From Brugia malayi (lineage: Eukaryota; Nematoda; Chromadorea; Rhabditida; Onchocercidae), in assembly GCF_000002995.4 (NCBI RefSeq), contig NW_025062479.1, positions 13,417,721-13,481,720 of the forward strand: a DNA stretch of 64,000 bases, in the 5' to 3' direction. Shown here piece after piece: positions 13,093-25,240 of the stretch (position 1 is the stretch's first letter; every line of letters begins with the position of its first letter). Both the position numbers and the translations under genes were made by a program. The notes under the pieces are model-generated. The model searched no databases. It was not told the origin of the DNA and worked only from the letters and a program-made list of their open reading frames with translations.

Positions 13093-16000
13093 TTCATAGA
13101 ACAATTTTTTTTAGCTATAAATTACAGCAGAAATTATTAATTGATGCGAATTTTCTAATAAATCTTGCCATTTGCAAAAAAGATTGATTAATTGACTAAT
13201 TAATTCAATTTTTGAAAAAATTTATATCAATTCATTATAATAGTTTAAAGAAAGAAATTGCATTTTTCAAAATTTTGTGGTGAAGAGGACAAAAAAAGGT
13301 TTCAACGTTCCTAAATTTTTATTTTTTGCAATTTTTTAAATTAAATTTTTTAATTAAATTTATTTTTTACTTTCTTTTTTGAAAAAAAAAAAAAGATTGA
13401 CAGTACTAGAATTATATACAACAAATGCGATATTAATTTTCAATAAATAATAAATTATTCAATGATACTTAATGATAGCTTCATTGATTATCATTGAATA
13501 AATTTTATTATATATGTTGATTTATTTTTATCAAAAATAAAATCTAGATTAATTATGCAATGAAACGATGAATAATTATTATAGAAATATTCAATTGGCA
13601 AATGTTTTACTGATAAATTTTAGGTTCATTTGATTTTTTAATCTTTACACAATTCAACATTCATTTTGCAACATCAACATTTCAAATGAAACATTGAATT
13701 GAATAAGTTTTAAACTAAAATTAAATGATAATAAATTAATTTAAAAAACTAATAATTGTTGTGAAATTAAATTAACTTCAAAAAATGACTGATCATGATG
13801 ACTGGTTAGACGCAAAGTTATGAGTTTCATTCATTATTTCATCCAATATTATTTCAAAATTAATTTCGATTTTTTTGTCCATTGAATTAGAATAAAACTT
13901 TATTCATTTTTTTTTTAAGTGAAGTACTCAAAAAATTTGATATGATTAATTTTAACCTCAAATAATATCGAAATAAGAAGAAAATGTTTCTTGCGTAATA
14001 CATGTGGCAGCAAAAATAAGTGTAAAAATGTTACTTAAAAAGTATAACTAAGTACGAATAGGAAAAAAATTTGTTTATTAATGAAAAAAATAATTAATTA
14101 TTTAAATTACTACATTAAAATAATTAAGTAATGAATGAAATAATTACATAACATTTATCAAATTAAGAAATAATTTGAATAATTAAATTGATTACTTCAG
14201 TGACAATAAATTCAAAGATGTGAAAAATTTCTCAAATACCAAAATCTTTTAACAGGAAATAAATTTATAACAGTCTCATTAAATATAAAATAATTTTAAT
14301 AAAAATATTTCCAATATGATGATGATACTCTTGAAAAGATGTCATAGCTTTAAAAATTTCAAATTAAAAAAAAAAGATAAAGGTAAGGAAGTGAGATGAG
14401 AGAGAGAGAGGATAGGGGTGAAGGAAAGATTGAGACATTAAAAAAGATATTTTGTTTGATGAAATTTATATTGAATTGAATGAAATGAAATGGAGTGTAA
14501 AAGGTAACTGCATGTAACAATTAACATTATTTGAAAGAAAAAAATGATGTTGAAAAAAAAAAGAAAGAAAAGACAGAGAAAGAAAAGAAAAGAAAAAAAG
14601 GAAAGATGAAAAGTCCCATTTTCTAAATTCTTATTATGATGGCTTAAATTATTATTGCATATGGGACAATTCTGTTGCATATTCTTTTCTTTTTCTTTAA
14701 ATTTCGTTTTAAAATTTAATTCATTGGCAAAAGTTTATTGAAATTATGAAACGATTATTGGTTGTTTCTGTTTGCAGTTTTTTTCTAATTCAAAATTTTG
14801 TTGCAAACAAATTATTATGTTATTTCAAATTCATAATGCTTAATATAGAATGTAACTAATAATTGTTATAAATCACTAACAAATATGCTTTTTTAATATT
14901 GAACATGCTATTTCAAGTTCATAACTTTTGGCACGGATTATAACTAGTAACTGTTATAAATTTTTTAATATTAAAGTAAACTATCTCAAATTCACAATTT
15001 TTAATATAGGATATAATTAATAATTGTTGTAAATCAATATCAAATATAATTTTTATTACTAACATGCGTTCAAATATAATATATTTAAATATTTATAAAG
15101 AAAAGAAGAAAGTAATTGCAAAAAAAGAGAGAAGAGTACAGGAAAAATTTTTATCAACTAATTTAATTATTTTTTTCTATTATCTTTCTAAAGAAATTCA
15201 TTGAAACATTCGAATTTTTAAGCAGTATTTTGATAAAAGTAAAAAAGAAGAAAAATACATTCATTGCAAAATTAAATCAAAAAGTGTATAAAATTATAAA
15301 AATTTGAACAAGAGAATATCTTTATCGATTTCTTTCATTTTTTTTTATTTCTTTCACTTATAATTTTAGCTTTTTTCAGATTTTTTTAATTTAGCAAATG
15401 AGCAATGAAATGCTTATTTCTATGATCGTTGTTTGATAAGTCAAGAAATAAATAAATAAATAGAAAATAAACTTAAGCAATAAATTTTTTATGGATAAAA
15501 AACCTAAGAATATGATAAAAGAAATGAGTGAAAACGACAAAAATAAATATATACACTTTTTATTTAAAAAGAAAAAAAAATCCGAAATATTTGTTATCAT
15601 TCATTCTTTTTTACATATTAAATTAAAAAAAATTGAAACATATAAAAACGTTTCTTTTTTCTGGTTTTTCTTTTTATAGAATAAACACGAATCCTTTATG
15701 GAATAATTATGTTTAAACTTGAAACATCGCAAAATTTCCGTATTTTTTTCTAAGAAGATTAAAACAAGTACAATTTTTTTCTTCCAATCGAAATAAAAAC
15801 TTAAAACTAAAAAAAAATAAAACACAATTTACTAATTAGCTAACAATAATGAAATAAAATTATAAGAATTGCTTTAATATATAAATTACTGTGCAAAAAA
15901 CGAGAAACCAGAACAATAAAGAATGTGAAAGAGTAAAATGTGGTATGGAACGAGAAACTGAATGATGAAGAATGCTGAAATGCAGAATGATTGCTAACTA

Positions 16001-18368
16001 TCTAATCTTCCTGAATTTTTTTTATAATTTTCTTTAATTTAACCAAAAAAAAGAGAAAAAATTCAGCAACACTCAAATCACTAATAATTTCATCATAAGA
16101 ATTTTATCAATTGAATTGATGAGCATAGAAATGAAAAAGAAAGATAACTTTATCAATTTTGAAATACCTATTTATACAGTTTTATTTCAGATATATAACT
16201 TAATAATTCCAGAAATAATGCGGGAGTCGAGAGCAAGAATAGTGTGACATAAAAAGAAAAATGAGAGTAATAATAATATAAATCATTTGATGCGATAATC
16301 TCAAATTACAGTCTTTGCAACCCCCCCTCCCCACGCCCTCTGCCCTTTATTTTATTTAATTATTTTCTCAAGCAAATTGCATTCTTCCATGACATCAATT
16401 AATCTGTTCTTTTCTTCCTCGCTTCTCAAAATTAAATAGTAACTGGGTAATAAATAAAAATATAAATTTTTGAGAAAAGAAACTAATTAATTAATAATAT
16501 GAATCAGTTATTGCTATAATTAGTAATTATCAATATGAAATCTTAACTTGACATTCAATATTTTAATAATATATTCAGCTTTTTTTTTTTTTTTTAACAA
16601 CGTGTTTAAATGTAAAAATCAATTCATTGCCGTTTTTTTTTTTTTTCCCGAGAAAATATTTGTATTTAACGTTTTGTCACATCAATCAGAATATTAATTA
16701 CATCAGCCTAATTTTGTCTTTATTGTATCATCAATTATTTAAGCTATCTAAAATATTTGTAGCATTTTACGAATAAAAATTCTTTCACTACTTACATCAT
16801 ATAAAATTAATTCTTATAATATTTCATTTGTAAATAAACAATTTAATAAATATAGCAAATGCAATCAATAATGCATCAGTTCTGTAGTTTAAATCTAAAA
16901 AAAAATGCTATTAAAGGCTAGAAATGTTGATTTATTATCAAAAATTTATTTCCAAAACTTTAAAAAAAAAGTGAAAGCAAATTATTTGATTTACAATTTT
17001 TTTTTTCACTAATGCGCAGAGCTTAGAACTTGCTTTCTTACGTATTAATTGAAAATCTAAAAAATTTATTCGATATTTGAAAGACAAAAAAAAAAAAAGA
17101 ATTAATTTGAAAATGCTGCGATATTAACAGATCAATGTTTGTAGCACTTATGCTACTTTAATTCATATTTTAGAATTTGGTGATAGAAAAGAGGAATTTC
17201 AAAATTGATAAAAAAGAATTTTTACACTCACGTGAAAAGATTTCCTATGTTTAAGCAATAACGTTTATGTGATGAATCGTTACGTTTCTTTGTAATAGAA
17301 ATTTTCAGGTTCAATCAATTTTTCTTTTTAAGTCGAAAAAAAGTTTCAGTGTATCAGTTAATATGATATTTGAAAAAATTATGAAAAACTCGTTGCGTTC
17401 GATAAATTAGAAATTTGACTAATTTTTTCTATTACACGGCTAATAATTTTGAAGTGAAAAAGTAAGCTAAAAGACAAATTGTTTATTTTCATAAAAAAAG
17501 AAAAACTTTTAACAACAAATATCAGTACCAATTAGTATAACATATAGGAATAATCATTAATGGAAAATAGATTAGGAGTAATAATAATACGTAATAAATC
17601 ATAAATGGAAAAAAAAAGTTAGGGAGATAAAAACAAAATTTAATTCATTTAACTTATGTTTTGTAAGTGTAATTGTCAGAAAACTTCCAGTTGAAAAGAT
17701 AAAATGATTAGCGGAAAGTTTATTCATAGCTTTAATTCTATTATAATTTGAATGAAAAAAAAATTCTTTTCAACAATTCAAATTTCTCATTCATTGAATC
17801 ACTTTTTTTTTTTTTTTTTGTTTCTATTTTGAACCACAAAACCGTAATAGATTAGATTGCTATTAATTATGAATATAAATATGATGACTTTTGTTGTATT
17901 TAAGATAACAACTGGTAATTTCATCACAAAGAAGAAGAAAGAAAAAAGAGAGAATGCGGTAGAATAACAATTATAATTTGACAAAAAAAAAAAAAAAAAA
18001 ATGTGTTTCGAAAAAAAAATTTAATAATTATGAGAATTATTAATACAAACTTGTTTTGAACATGTTAGACAAAACAGAAAGTAGTAGAATCAAAAATGAA
18101 ATTACAATCAAGTATCAATTTTAAACATAGCTAAAGTACTACAGATGAAATAAATGAAGCAATAAGATATAATTTCTTGCAACAAATAAACTTTAATCAT
18201 AAATTTCAAATATAATCCTATTTGTTTCTTTTTTGGATAAAAATGTCAACAAATCGAGCAACATATGAATTTAATATTAAAATAATTTCAAAAAATTGTA
18301 AAATAATTTATAACAATAAAAATTTTGAAATAAAAATTGGAACAGAGATGCTCTAGGATAGATGAATA
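13093..18368. other. Gene-free interval between app-1 and abcd4
   Basis: No supported gene. Frames such as 14438-14680 (minus, starting with a CPIC motif) run into low-complexity Phe-rich sequence and have no splice-bounded continuation. The interval contains GA-rich simple sequence at about 14.39-14.41 kb, several T/A homopolymers and one exceptional C-rich tract at 16321. It would include the upstream region of abcd4 and the 3' flank of app-1. Confidence 0.6.
16321..16345 (-). other. G-quadruplex / i-motif forming tract
   Basis: The plus strand has C tracts of 7, 4, 3 and 3 bases separated by loops T, ACG and TCTG. The minus strand therefore fits G3+N1-7 four times. It stands alone in sequence of about 25% G+C. 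It lies between two minus-strand genes, 3.2 kb upstream of the abcd4 start and 2.0 kb past the app-1 stop. Confidence 0.75.
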
Positions 18369-21300
18369 TTAGATAGGAGCGCAGGCATTCATAAGCCATT
18401 CGTACTCTTTTTTTTTGCCTGTTTCCAATAAATAAGGACCAACTTTTTCAAAACACATTGTATGATAACGGTTAAACCATTCAACCTGCAAAATTATTAA
18501 AATTTATAAAAAAAATTTCGGTCAATTTGTATGTTCTCCATGAAATATATTTTATAAGACTTTCAAAAATTTAAATAAGTGTAACATATGGAGATTAACC
18601 ACTGAATTTCTGCATAAATATATTTCGCAGTGGATTTTATAAATAAATTTAAAATCCATATTTCTTACAGCATTTACAAACAACTAATACTATACTGATA
18701 AAAATTACTGACAACCACTATGATTTCATGAAATTGCAATAATGCATAACTTCAATTTTAAATTTCAAATATATGGAAGCACCAAAATTCGATTAATGAA
18801 ATATGCATAATAGAAAGTTTATCGCCTAATTAATAATATCCTGTTTATGTGTAACGATAAGAATACAAGCTTATGAGTAAAGTTAGGATAGCGCTCAAAT
18901 GTTTATTCTAAAGTATCTTTTGATATATGTTCATTCCTAGTAAAAATAAGAACTAAAAAAAGAAAAAAAAAATAGTCGAATAACATATCAATTTCAATTT
19001 TAGCACCAGTTTAGCCCTACCTTTTTAAGAACCAGAAAACAGGAACGAGAATCCAAGCAGTTGTCTAATTTTGGTTTTCGATTGTATAGAATAACACAGA
19101 TAATATACTGTAGCGTTATGTTTACCTCCCAACTAAATCACATAGAAAATTAACGATTAGAAATAACAATTCTTAAATTATTACATCTGCTACGTTAACT
19201 AATTGATATTTTTCCTAAAAACTACAACGACTGATGAGATTTTGATGTCTTTTTGAAAGTTTGCATCAGAAATTGGACATAAAATTTACCTCTTCTGTTG
19301 TAAGTGATGTTTTATCCACTAAAGACTTTTGTATTGGTACCAAGGTTAGCGGTGAAAATGTCAGAAAATTTTCCGCACCTGAACGCATTTTGTCAGCAGT
19401 TATAACCTGAAAAAGAGAAAAAGAAAACTTGTCCAACTTAAGCAGTATAATTAGTTCACGACTAAAACTAATTTTCTTAATTACATGAATAAAAAAGATT
19501 GATGAGAATTTTACTTGACCTATTTATTTTAATTTTTTTTCCTACAGCATTACTGCTCCCTAAAGATCGATATTTGCATAAAAAATGTCGCACCAATTAT
19601 TTGAATATCAAAGAAAAGATTAGTCCCTTTTCAAGATTTAAAATATACAAAAAAGCCATATAAATCTTTTTTTCATCAGGATTTTTAAAAATCACGATAG
19701 ATCATGATAAATAAATATTTTCGAGATAATCAATTTTAAAAATTATTTAGTTCTCACAATTTTCCAAAACAATTATTTATCATCAAAGTGACCTCATAAC
19801 AATTTTCAATTCTTATGCCCCATTTGCCTTCAGCATAGAAACCGGGCTCAATTGTTATTATATGTCCTTTATGGATTCCACCTTCTTTCTCGTATTTGCG
19901 AAATGTAATACCAACTAAAAACAAGAACTGAATTTACAAATAAACTAACAAGCTAAAAACAAAAAATTCCGAAAAGAAATATCGTTTAATAGCCAAAGAA
20001 TAAGGACCTCACACATGACTAAAATCTTTTCAACTATTTTCATTCATTCATAAAACATCAATTTACCTGGTGCTTCATGCACATTCAAGAAATGTCCAAC
20101 ACCGTGTCCTACACCATGCTGAAAGTCTAATCCATCATTCCAGAGATATTGCCTTGACAGTGCATCCATACGTATTCCTAAAAATTACAACAAAAAAAAA
20201 AAAAAAAAAAATTTAGAAGGCTAAATTAATTGTCACATATTTGACGAAAATTTAGACAAATCTAGAGAGATGCAGCAAAATGAATATGAAATCAGAATAT
20301 ATATTATATATATCTGAAACTTAACCAAATTAGAATGCTAGATTAAAACAAAAAAATTGAAATAAATAAATTTTACCATTTACACCATCAGGAAAAATGA
20401 GCTTTGCATTAGCAATATGTCCTCTAAGGACCAACGTAAACATTCTTTTGAATTCCATATCCTTAAAATCAGGAAAAGCAATTGTACGTGTTACATCGGT
20501 TGTTCCATCACTGTAACTTTCAAATTTTGATTTACTTGTCAACTTCGAAATAACACTATGTCATTTATATGAGAAATTATTGAAATTACCGATAATGTCC
20601 ACCAGAATCGATTAAGAACATGCAATTTTTGGTTAGCAGTTGTTTACCCGTTGCTGGAGTACTTTGATAATGTGGCAAAGCTGCATGCTCATTCAATGCT
20701 GCTATCGTTTTGAAACTTAAATCAACAAAAAGAGGTTGTCTACTACGAAATGTATCCATTTTCTCACCAGCGGCTACCTATAAATATAAATATGCTTCAT
20801 AATAAATTTTATAAATAATATAGGTAAGTATAATAAGTAATAATTATTAAGTTAAAAGTTAAATAAACGTACTTCAGTAATTTCTTTTCCAGCAGCAATC
20901 TGTTCTTCCAACCAGACAAGATATTCAATTATAGCAGCACTATCACGGATCTAGGAATAATATTAAAGGTAATATGGTTATCATATTTTATAAAAGATAT
21001 TTTCTCAAATTCAACAAATGTTTTTCAAATGTATTGACATTGCAAATCAAAATTCTTAGGAAAATTCAACTAATAACTTAATAATCACTGAATACCTACT
21101 GAAACATCTAATGCTAGAGTATTATTTTAGAAATTAGATATTCAATTATACCCAAAGTTTAGTTGTCCATTATCAGAAAAATCATTCAATGTCTGAAGAA
21201 TTTTGCCATTTTAACGAAAATATTTAAAATTAAAACTTACACTTGATCGTCTCATCCCACTTAATTCTGTTTCATTCTTTATAGCTTTTATAAATTGGAT

Positions 21301-24135
21301 TGGTGAAACTAATACTATGCCATCATTTGATTCCACTAAAGATCCCAATTCATAATTTGTTGAGTCTGGAATACAAACCTGTAATAGAAGATAAATGATT
21401 ACAAAAGCAGCTAATAATAAAACTTCAAAAAAAGGCACCTTAATTCAAATTTTCAAAAATCTCTATAAATTTTTGACATCACAGCCCTATGCAACAAATT
21501 ATAGTTCAATTCTGAATGAAAATATAGTATTTCATGACAGTAATTTATAGAAGATATTCAATTTCATTTTTAAAAAATCAACCTTACTTCCTATCAAAAT
21601 CACCAAATCATTCAAACTCTCGATGCAATGATTTCGATTTTATTCATTTGTTCTTTCATAAGTATTAAAGTATTACTGATGAATTAAACGAACTAAATCA
21701 ACTTACTTTGTACTGTCCTTTATGGCTCCGAAGCCATTCTCCAATCCATGCACTTGCTTCGCTATATTCATGAATGATAATGTTTGCTAAATGATTCGAT
21801 ACTGCACTGTTTAATTTTCGTTTACTGATAAATAAATGTACCTCATCCGGAGTCATGAAAATAATCGCATAAACAACTGGATTATATGGTATATCTGAAC
21901 CACGAATATTCAATAACCCTGAAAACTGAAAAATTGCGATATTATAGAGCAAGTTAAAAAAAAAAAAAAATCGAAATTCTACCATAATTCAATAATTTAC
22001 TATTTTTTCGAAGATTTTTTTTGAAGATTGATAGATTGGTCTTTTTTTTCATTAACTGATTATTATTGTCAGTGATAAAAAGACTTGAGAATCATTTCTT
22101 CACTCAAATATAAATGGGTGCAGGTTAACTTAGATACTAAATAACTGTACTGTTATACTTACAAGAAATATCATCCAGGGCGGTAAAAATTGCTGTATTA
22201 CAGCCTTTTAAGTGTAATTCATGCCGTATTTTCTCAATTTTCCTGCTTGTTTCCATTCCATGTTCATTTTCATTCATCACTAAAATCTGAAATTGAAAAT
22301 ATGATGACATTTGACAAGAGTATAATGCAATTAAAATATGAGTACATCGTCCACTCAGAAAACAACTAGTATTGATCTGCACGTGGATATTACCTATTTT
22401 TCTAACGTTACGTAAACAAATATTCAATTCTAAATTGAAAAAAAAAATTGAATTCGATATATGAAAATATATATGAAGCTTGAAGAGGTATGATTTGGGC
22501 TTCTGCCTAAACAAATATATGAAATTCACCTTTCCAAAATATTCTTCTGGTCTATCATGCCATACATAATCGACCAAGTTACCTTTCAAAGGTATCACGC
22601 TAATATCAACTTTCTTTAGAGCAGAGATTATTTGCAATGCATCAGCTAACCAAAGATCAAATACAAAGAATATTAAAACCATACGATGACAAATACTATA
22701 GTATGTGATAAAAAATGAACGAAGTAATTTTCATTTCGAAAAATTTCATACGCATATAAGGATATAAATCTAGTATGTTCATTATGCAAATACTAAACTC
22801 AATTGTAACCGCATTAAAAAACAAGAAAATCATAATTTATGAATGATCAAAAATATCGTACCATACCGGTACAGTTGTGGATCAAAAGCTATTCGACTGC
22901 CCTTGTGTAAATTTTGAATCATCCAGTCAGTTGTTGAAATTGCATTTGGAACACCATCCTTCATCAATTTCCATCCTGGTTCCAGTTCAATTTGCGCCTA
23001 AAATTCGGATTTTGAGAAATATGTTGAGCAATATGAGATAGTCAAAAATTGATAAATTCAACTAAATTTGTTTTCAAACAACGCAGGATGACCTCAATAA
23101 AATTGAACTATTATACCTGTATAAAATATCTACCATCAGTCCAAACCATTGCTTCTTTTGGTGTTATTAAAGCAAATGCATTTGAACCAGAAAATCCACT
23201 GAGAAAACGGACACGAAAATCACGTTTCGAAATATATTCACTCTGGAAAATATCACGAACAGTAAGGTTTATTGGAATATATGTATTAAACGGTTGGTAA
23301 ATTAGTTTGTGAAGGACCGAAAGATCATAGATGCAAGATCTAGAATGAAACTACCCATCGCACAGAATAGAATTTTGTTTTTTCTTATCTAAGAAGTTAT
23401 TTAACATCAGGCTGCATAGATTTAAAAGACTGTACGCTTTAGACTATATTTATCTTTTATTAAAAAATCGTTCATTCTTTGATTAAACTATTCATATTAC
23501 GAAACAAAATAAAGATATACCATTTAGATCAGGAAAAAACAAAGAAAAGAAATTTGAGAATGATAACAAATAGAAAATACACATAATGCATAGCCTCTGA
23601 TTCATTACATCTATGACAAAAGGCAAGTTGAAAGAGAATAGCAAACATTTAAAGAAACTGATAAATGTTAGACAAAGACAAAGTATAATACTCTAAATAG
23701 AATAAAGTGGAACAATCAGAACAGCATACTCTAGACGTTACCTCAAACTTCCCAAACTTCAAGAAATGAAACAAAACAATTCCTAAACTGATTTTGTAAA
23801 ACGACACTTATTTCCGCCTATAAAAGCACTTGTTTTTCATAACTTGATCCCTCATTTATAGAATAGTTAATTAATTAATACTTTTTTTTGTAAATTTATA
23901 CTAAAACCCATTATCCATTACCATCAATCACTTCGTTCCCATCTCACGCAATAAAATTTAAACAAAATTTCAAATAAAAACAAAGAATTATAAAAGGACA
24001 TACTTGATGAGCATCAGTACTTGGTAACAAATAAGCATCAAGAGCACCATTAGCATTCTTAACAATATCATCATGTGTGAATAGCTCCCTAAATTTTTCC
24101 AATTTTTTATTCACCATGCCATTTGCTAGATCCAT
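18369..24135 (-). CDS. app-1: Xaa-Pro aminopeptidase (aminopeptidase P, M24B), cytosolic
   Basis: Predicted 616 aa, like metazoan XPNPEP1 (about 620), from 14 exons: 24135-24004, 23242-23117, 22997-22862, 22645-22530, 22286-22163, 21918-21707, 21378-21241, 20950-20873, 20777-20590, 20510-20377, 20177-20067, 19914-19793, 19406-19290, 18485-18369. All phases agree. It removes N-terminal residues that precede proline. The creatinase-like N-terminal domains include [26 protein letters not shown] and WTDGRYFIQ. The pita-bread domain keeps every metal ligand: D411 and D422 ([13 protein letters not shown]), H486 (HGVGHGVG), E521 (IEPGFY) and E535 (GIRIEN). The accessory histidines H390, H482 and H495 (NVHE) are also present. 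No signal peptide is seen, so a cytosolic enzyme is expected. At exon 3, the donor at 22861 rather than 22866 restores the family spacing. The gene is head-to-head with the plus-strand gene at 25241. Confidence 0.95.
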
Positions 24136-25240
24136 ATTTTTTGAAATCTATAATATGGTTTGTTAAATTAAATGGAAAATAAAGAAAAATTAAAAGTCTT
24201 CAGAATGACAGAAAATAACTTTGAATTCAAATGTCCTAATTCAACCAACATTTCACTATTTCCTTAAAATGAGATTTATTTACTTAAGTTACTTGTTACC
24301 AATAAATCGCAGATATAAAACACGCTATAAGTACCGAAATAAGAAATAACAAAAAATCTTTCTGAAATAGAATTAAATTTGAAAATAGTAGTGAGAAAAA
24401 AGGAGAAAAATTTCATATCACAGAAAAAAAAAGGGCGGAAAGAAAACTGAGCTCAAATTAAGCTAAGAAATTGTTAAATTTAAGTGAAAAGAATTTTGAA
24501 AATGGAATTACACTTACAATTTTGCAGTAAGTGAAAGTGAACAAACAAAAAGTGCGAAAAACTGTCATGTAAGGTAAACAGAACGGTACCAATGCTACCA
24601 ATGAAGTATCATGCCAATTGTACTACTGCTTTAACGTCGAAAAACAAATTATCTGGACCTATGATAAAAATTGTACCAAAATAAAAAAAGAAGCCTTCCG
24701 GGCACCATCAACCGTGAATTACCACTGAACATTATCTCCGGTACTTCAACTAGTGCAATCGGTGATGCAAGATAGGACGGTGGTGTTAGTGTTCGGCAGA
24801 TTGGTGCCAGTGTCGGTTGATATTAACTTAGTGCTTTTGCAAAGAGCATTTCAGATAAGGTTGAGGGTTGCAAGGTTACTACGTACTATAACGGTTGAAA
24901 TAATAGATCAATCATGTCGATGGTTGAATTGGAAACGATGATTCATTTAGATTTTCTTGTTTATATAATTTTGATAATTTGCTGTCTATTTCACCGATAA
25001 CCATAAAAGTATTGGAATTTTGAGAAAAGCATTATTTTTTAATCAAGTGATATCTCATAATTAACGATATACTATAGAGTATAAAATAATTTTGTTTTAA
25101 CCTTTGACATTTATTAATTTTGCTTGCTACATTTTAATAAGAATTTGTACCATAATTTCCCTTTCCCTTTTTCTTTTAATCTATAGAAATTCTTTTGCAG
25201 AGTTTTATTTTTTATTCGTAGCGAATGAGTGAATAAAATA
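24136..25240. promoter_or_regulatory. Shared head-to-head promoter region, app-1 / SANT-like gene
   Basis: About 1.1 kb separates two divergent start codons. The part from about 24.59 to 24.93 kb is GC-richer than normal intergenic sequence and contains short repeats such as TACCAATG twice. A 62-codon plus frame at 24753-24941 has no start context, similarity or splice partner and is taken as chance. A weak trans-splice acceptor (TTATAG) lies 13 bases upstream of the app-1 ATG, ending at 24148. No TATA box could be singled out in this AT-rich background. Confidence 0.45.

Noticed and set aside
14438..14680. Minus frame beginning MQQNCPICNNN, resembling a zinc-finger start
   Set aside because: Only one CxxC pair, then homopolymer-derived Phe/Leu; no downstream exon with a second pair found.
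24753..24941. 62-codon plus frame in the promoter region
   Set aside because: No similarity, no splice partner, and located between two divergent genes.
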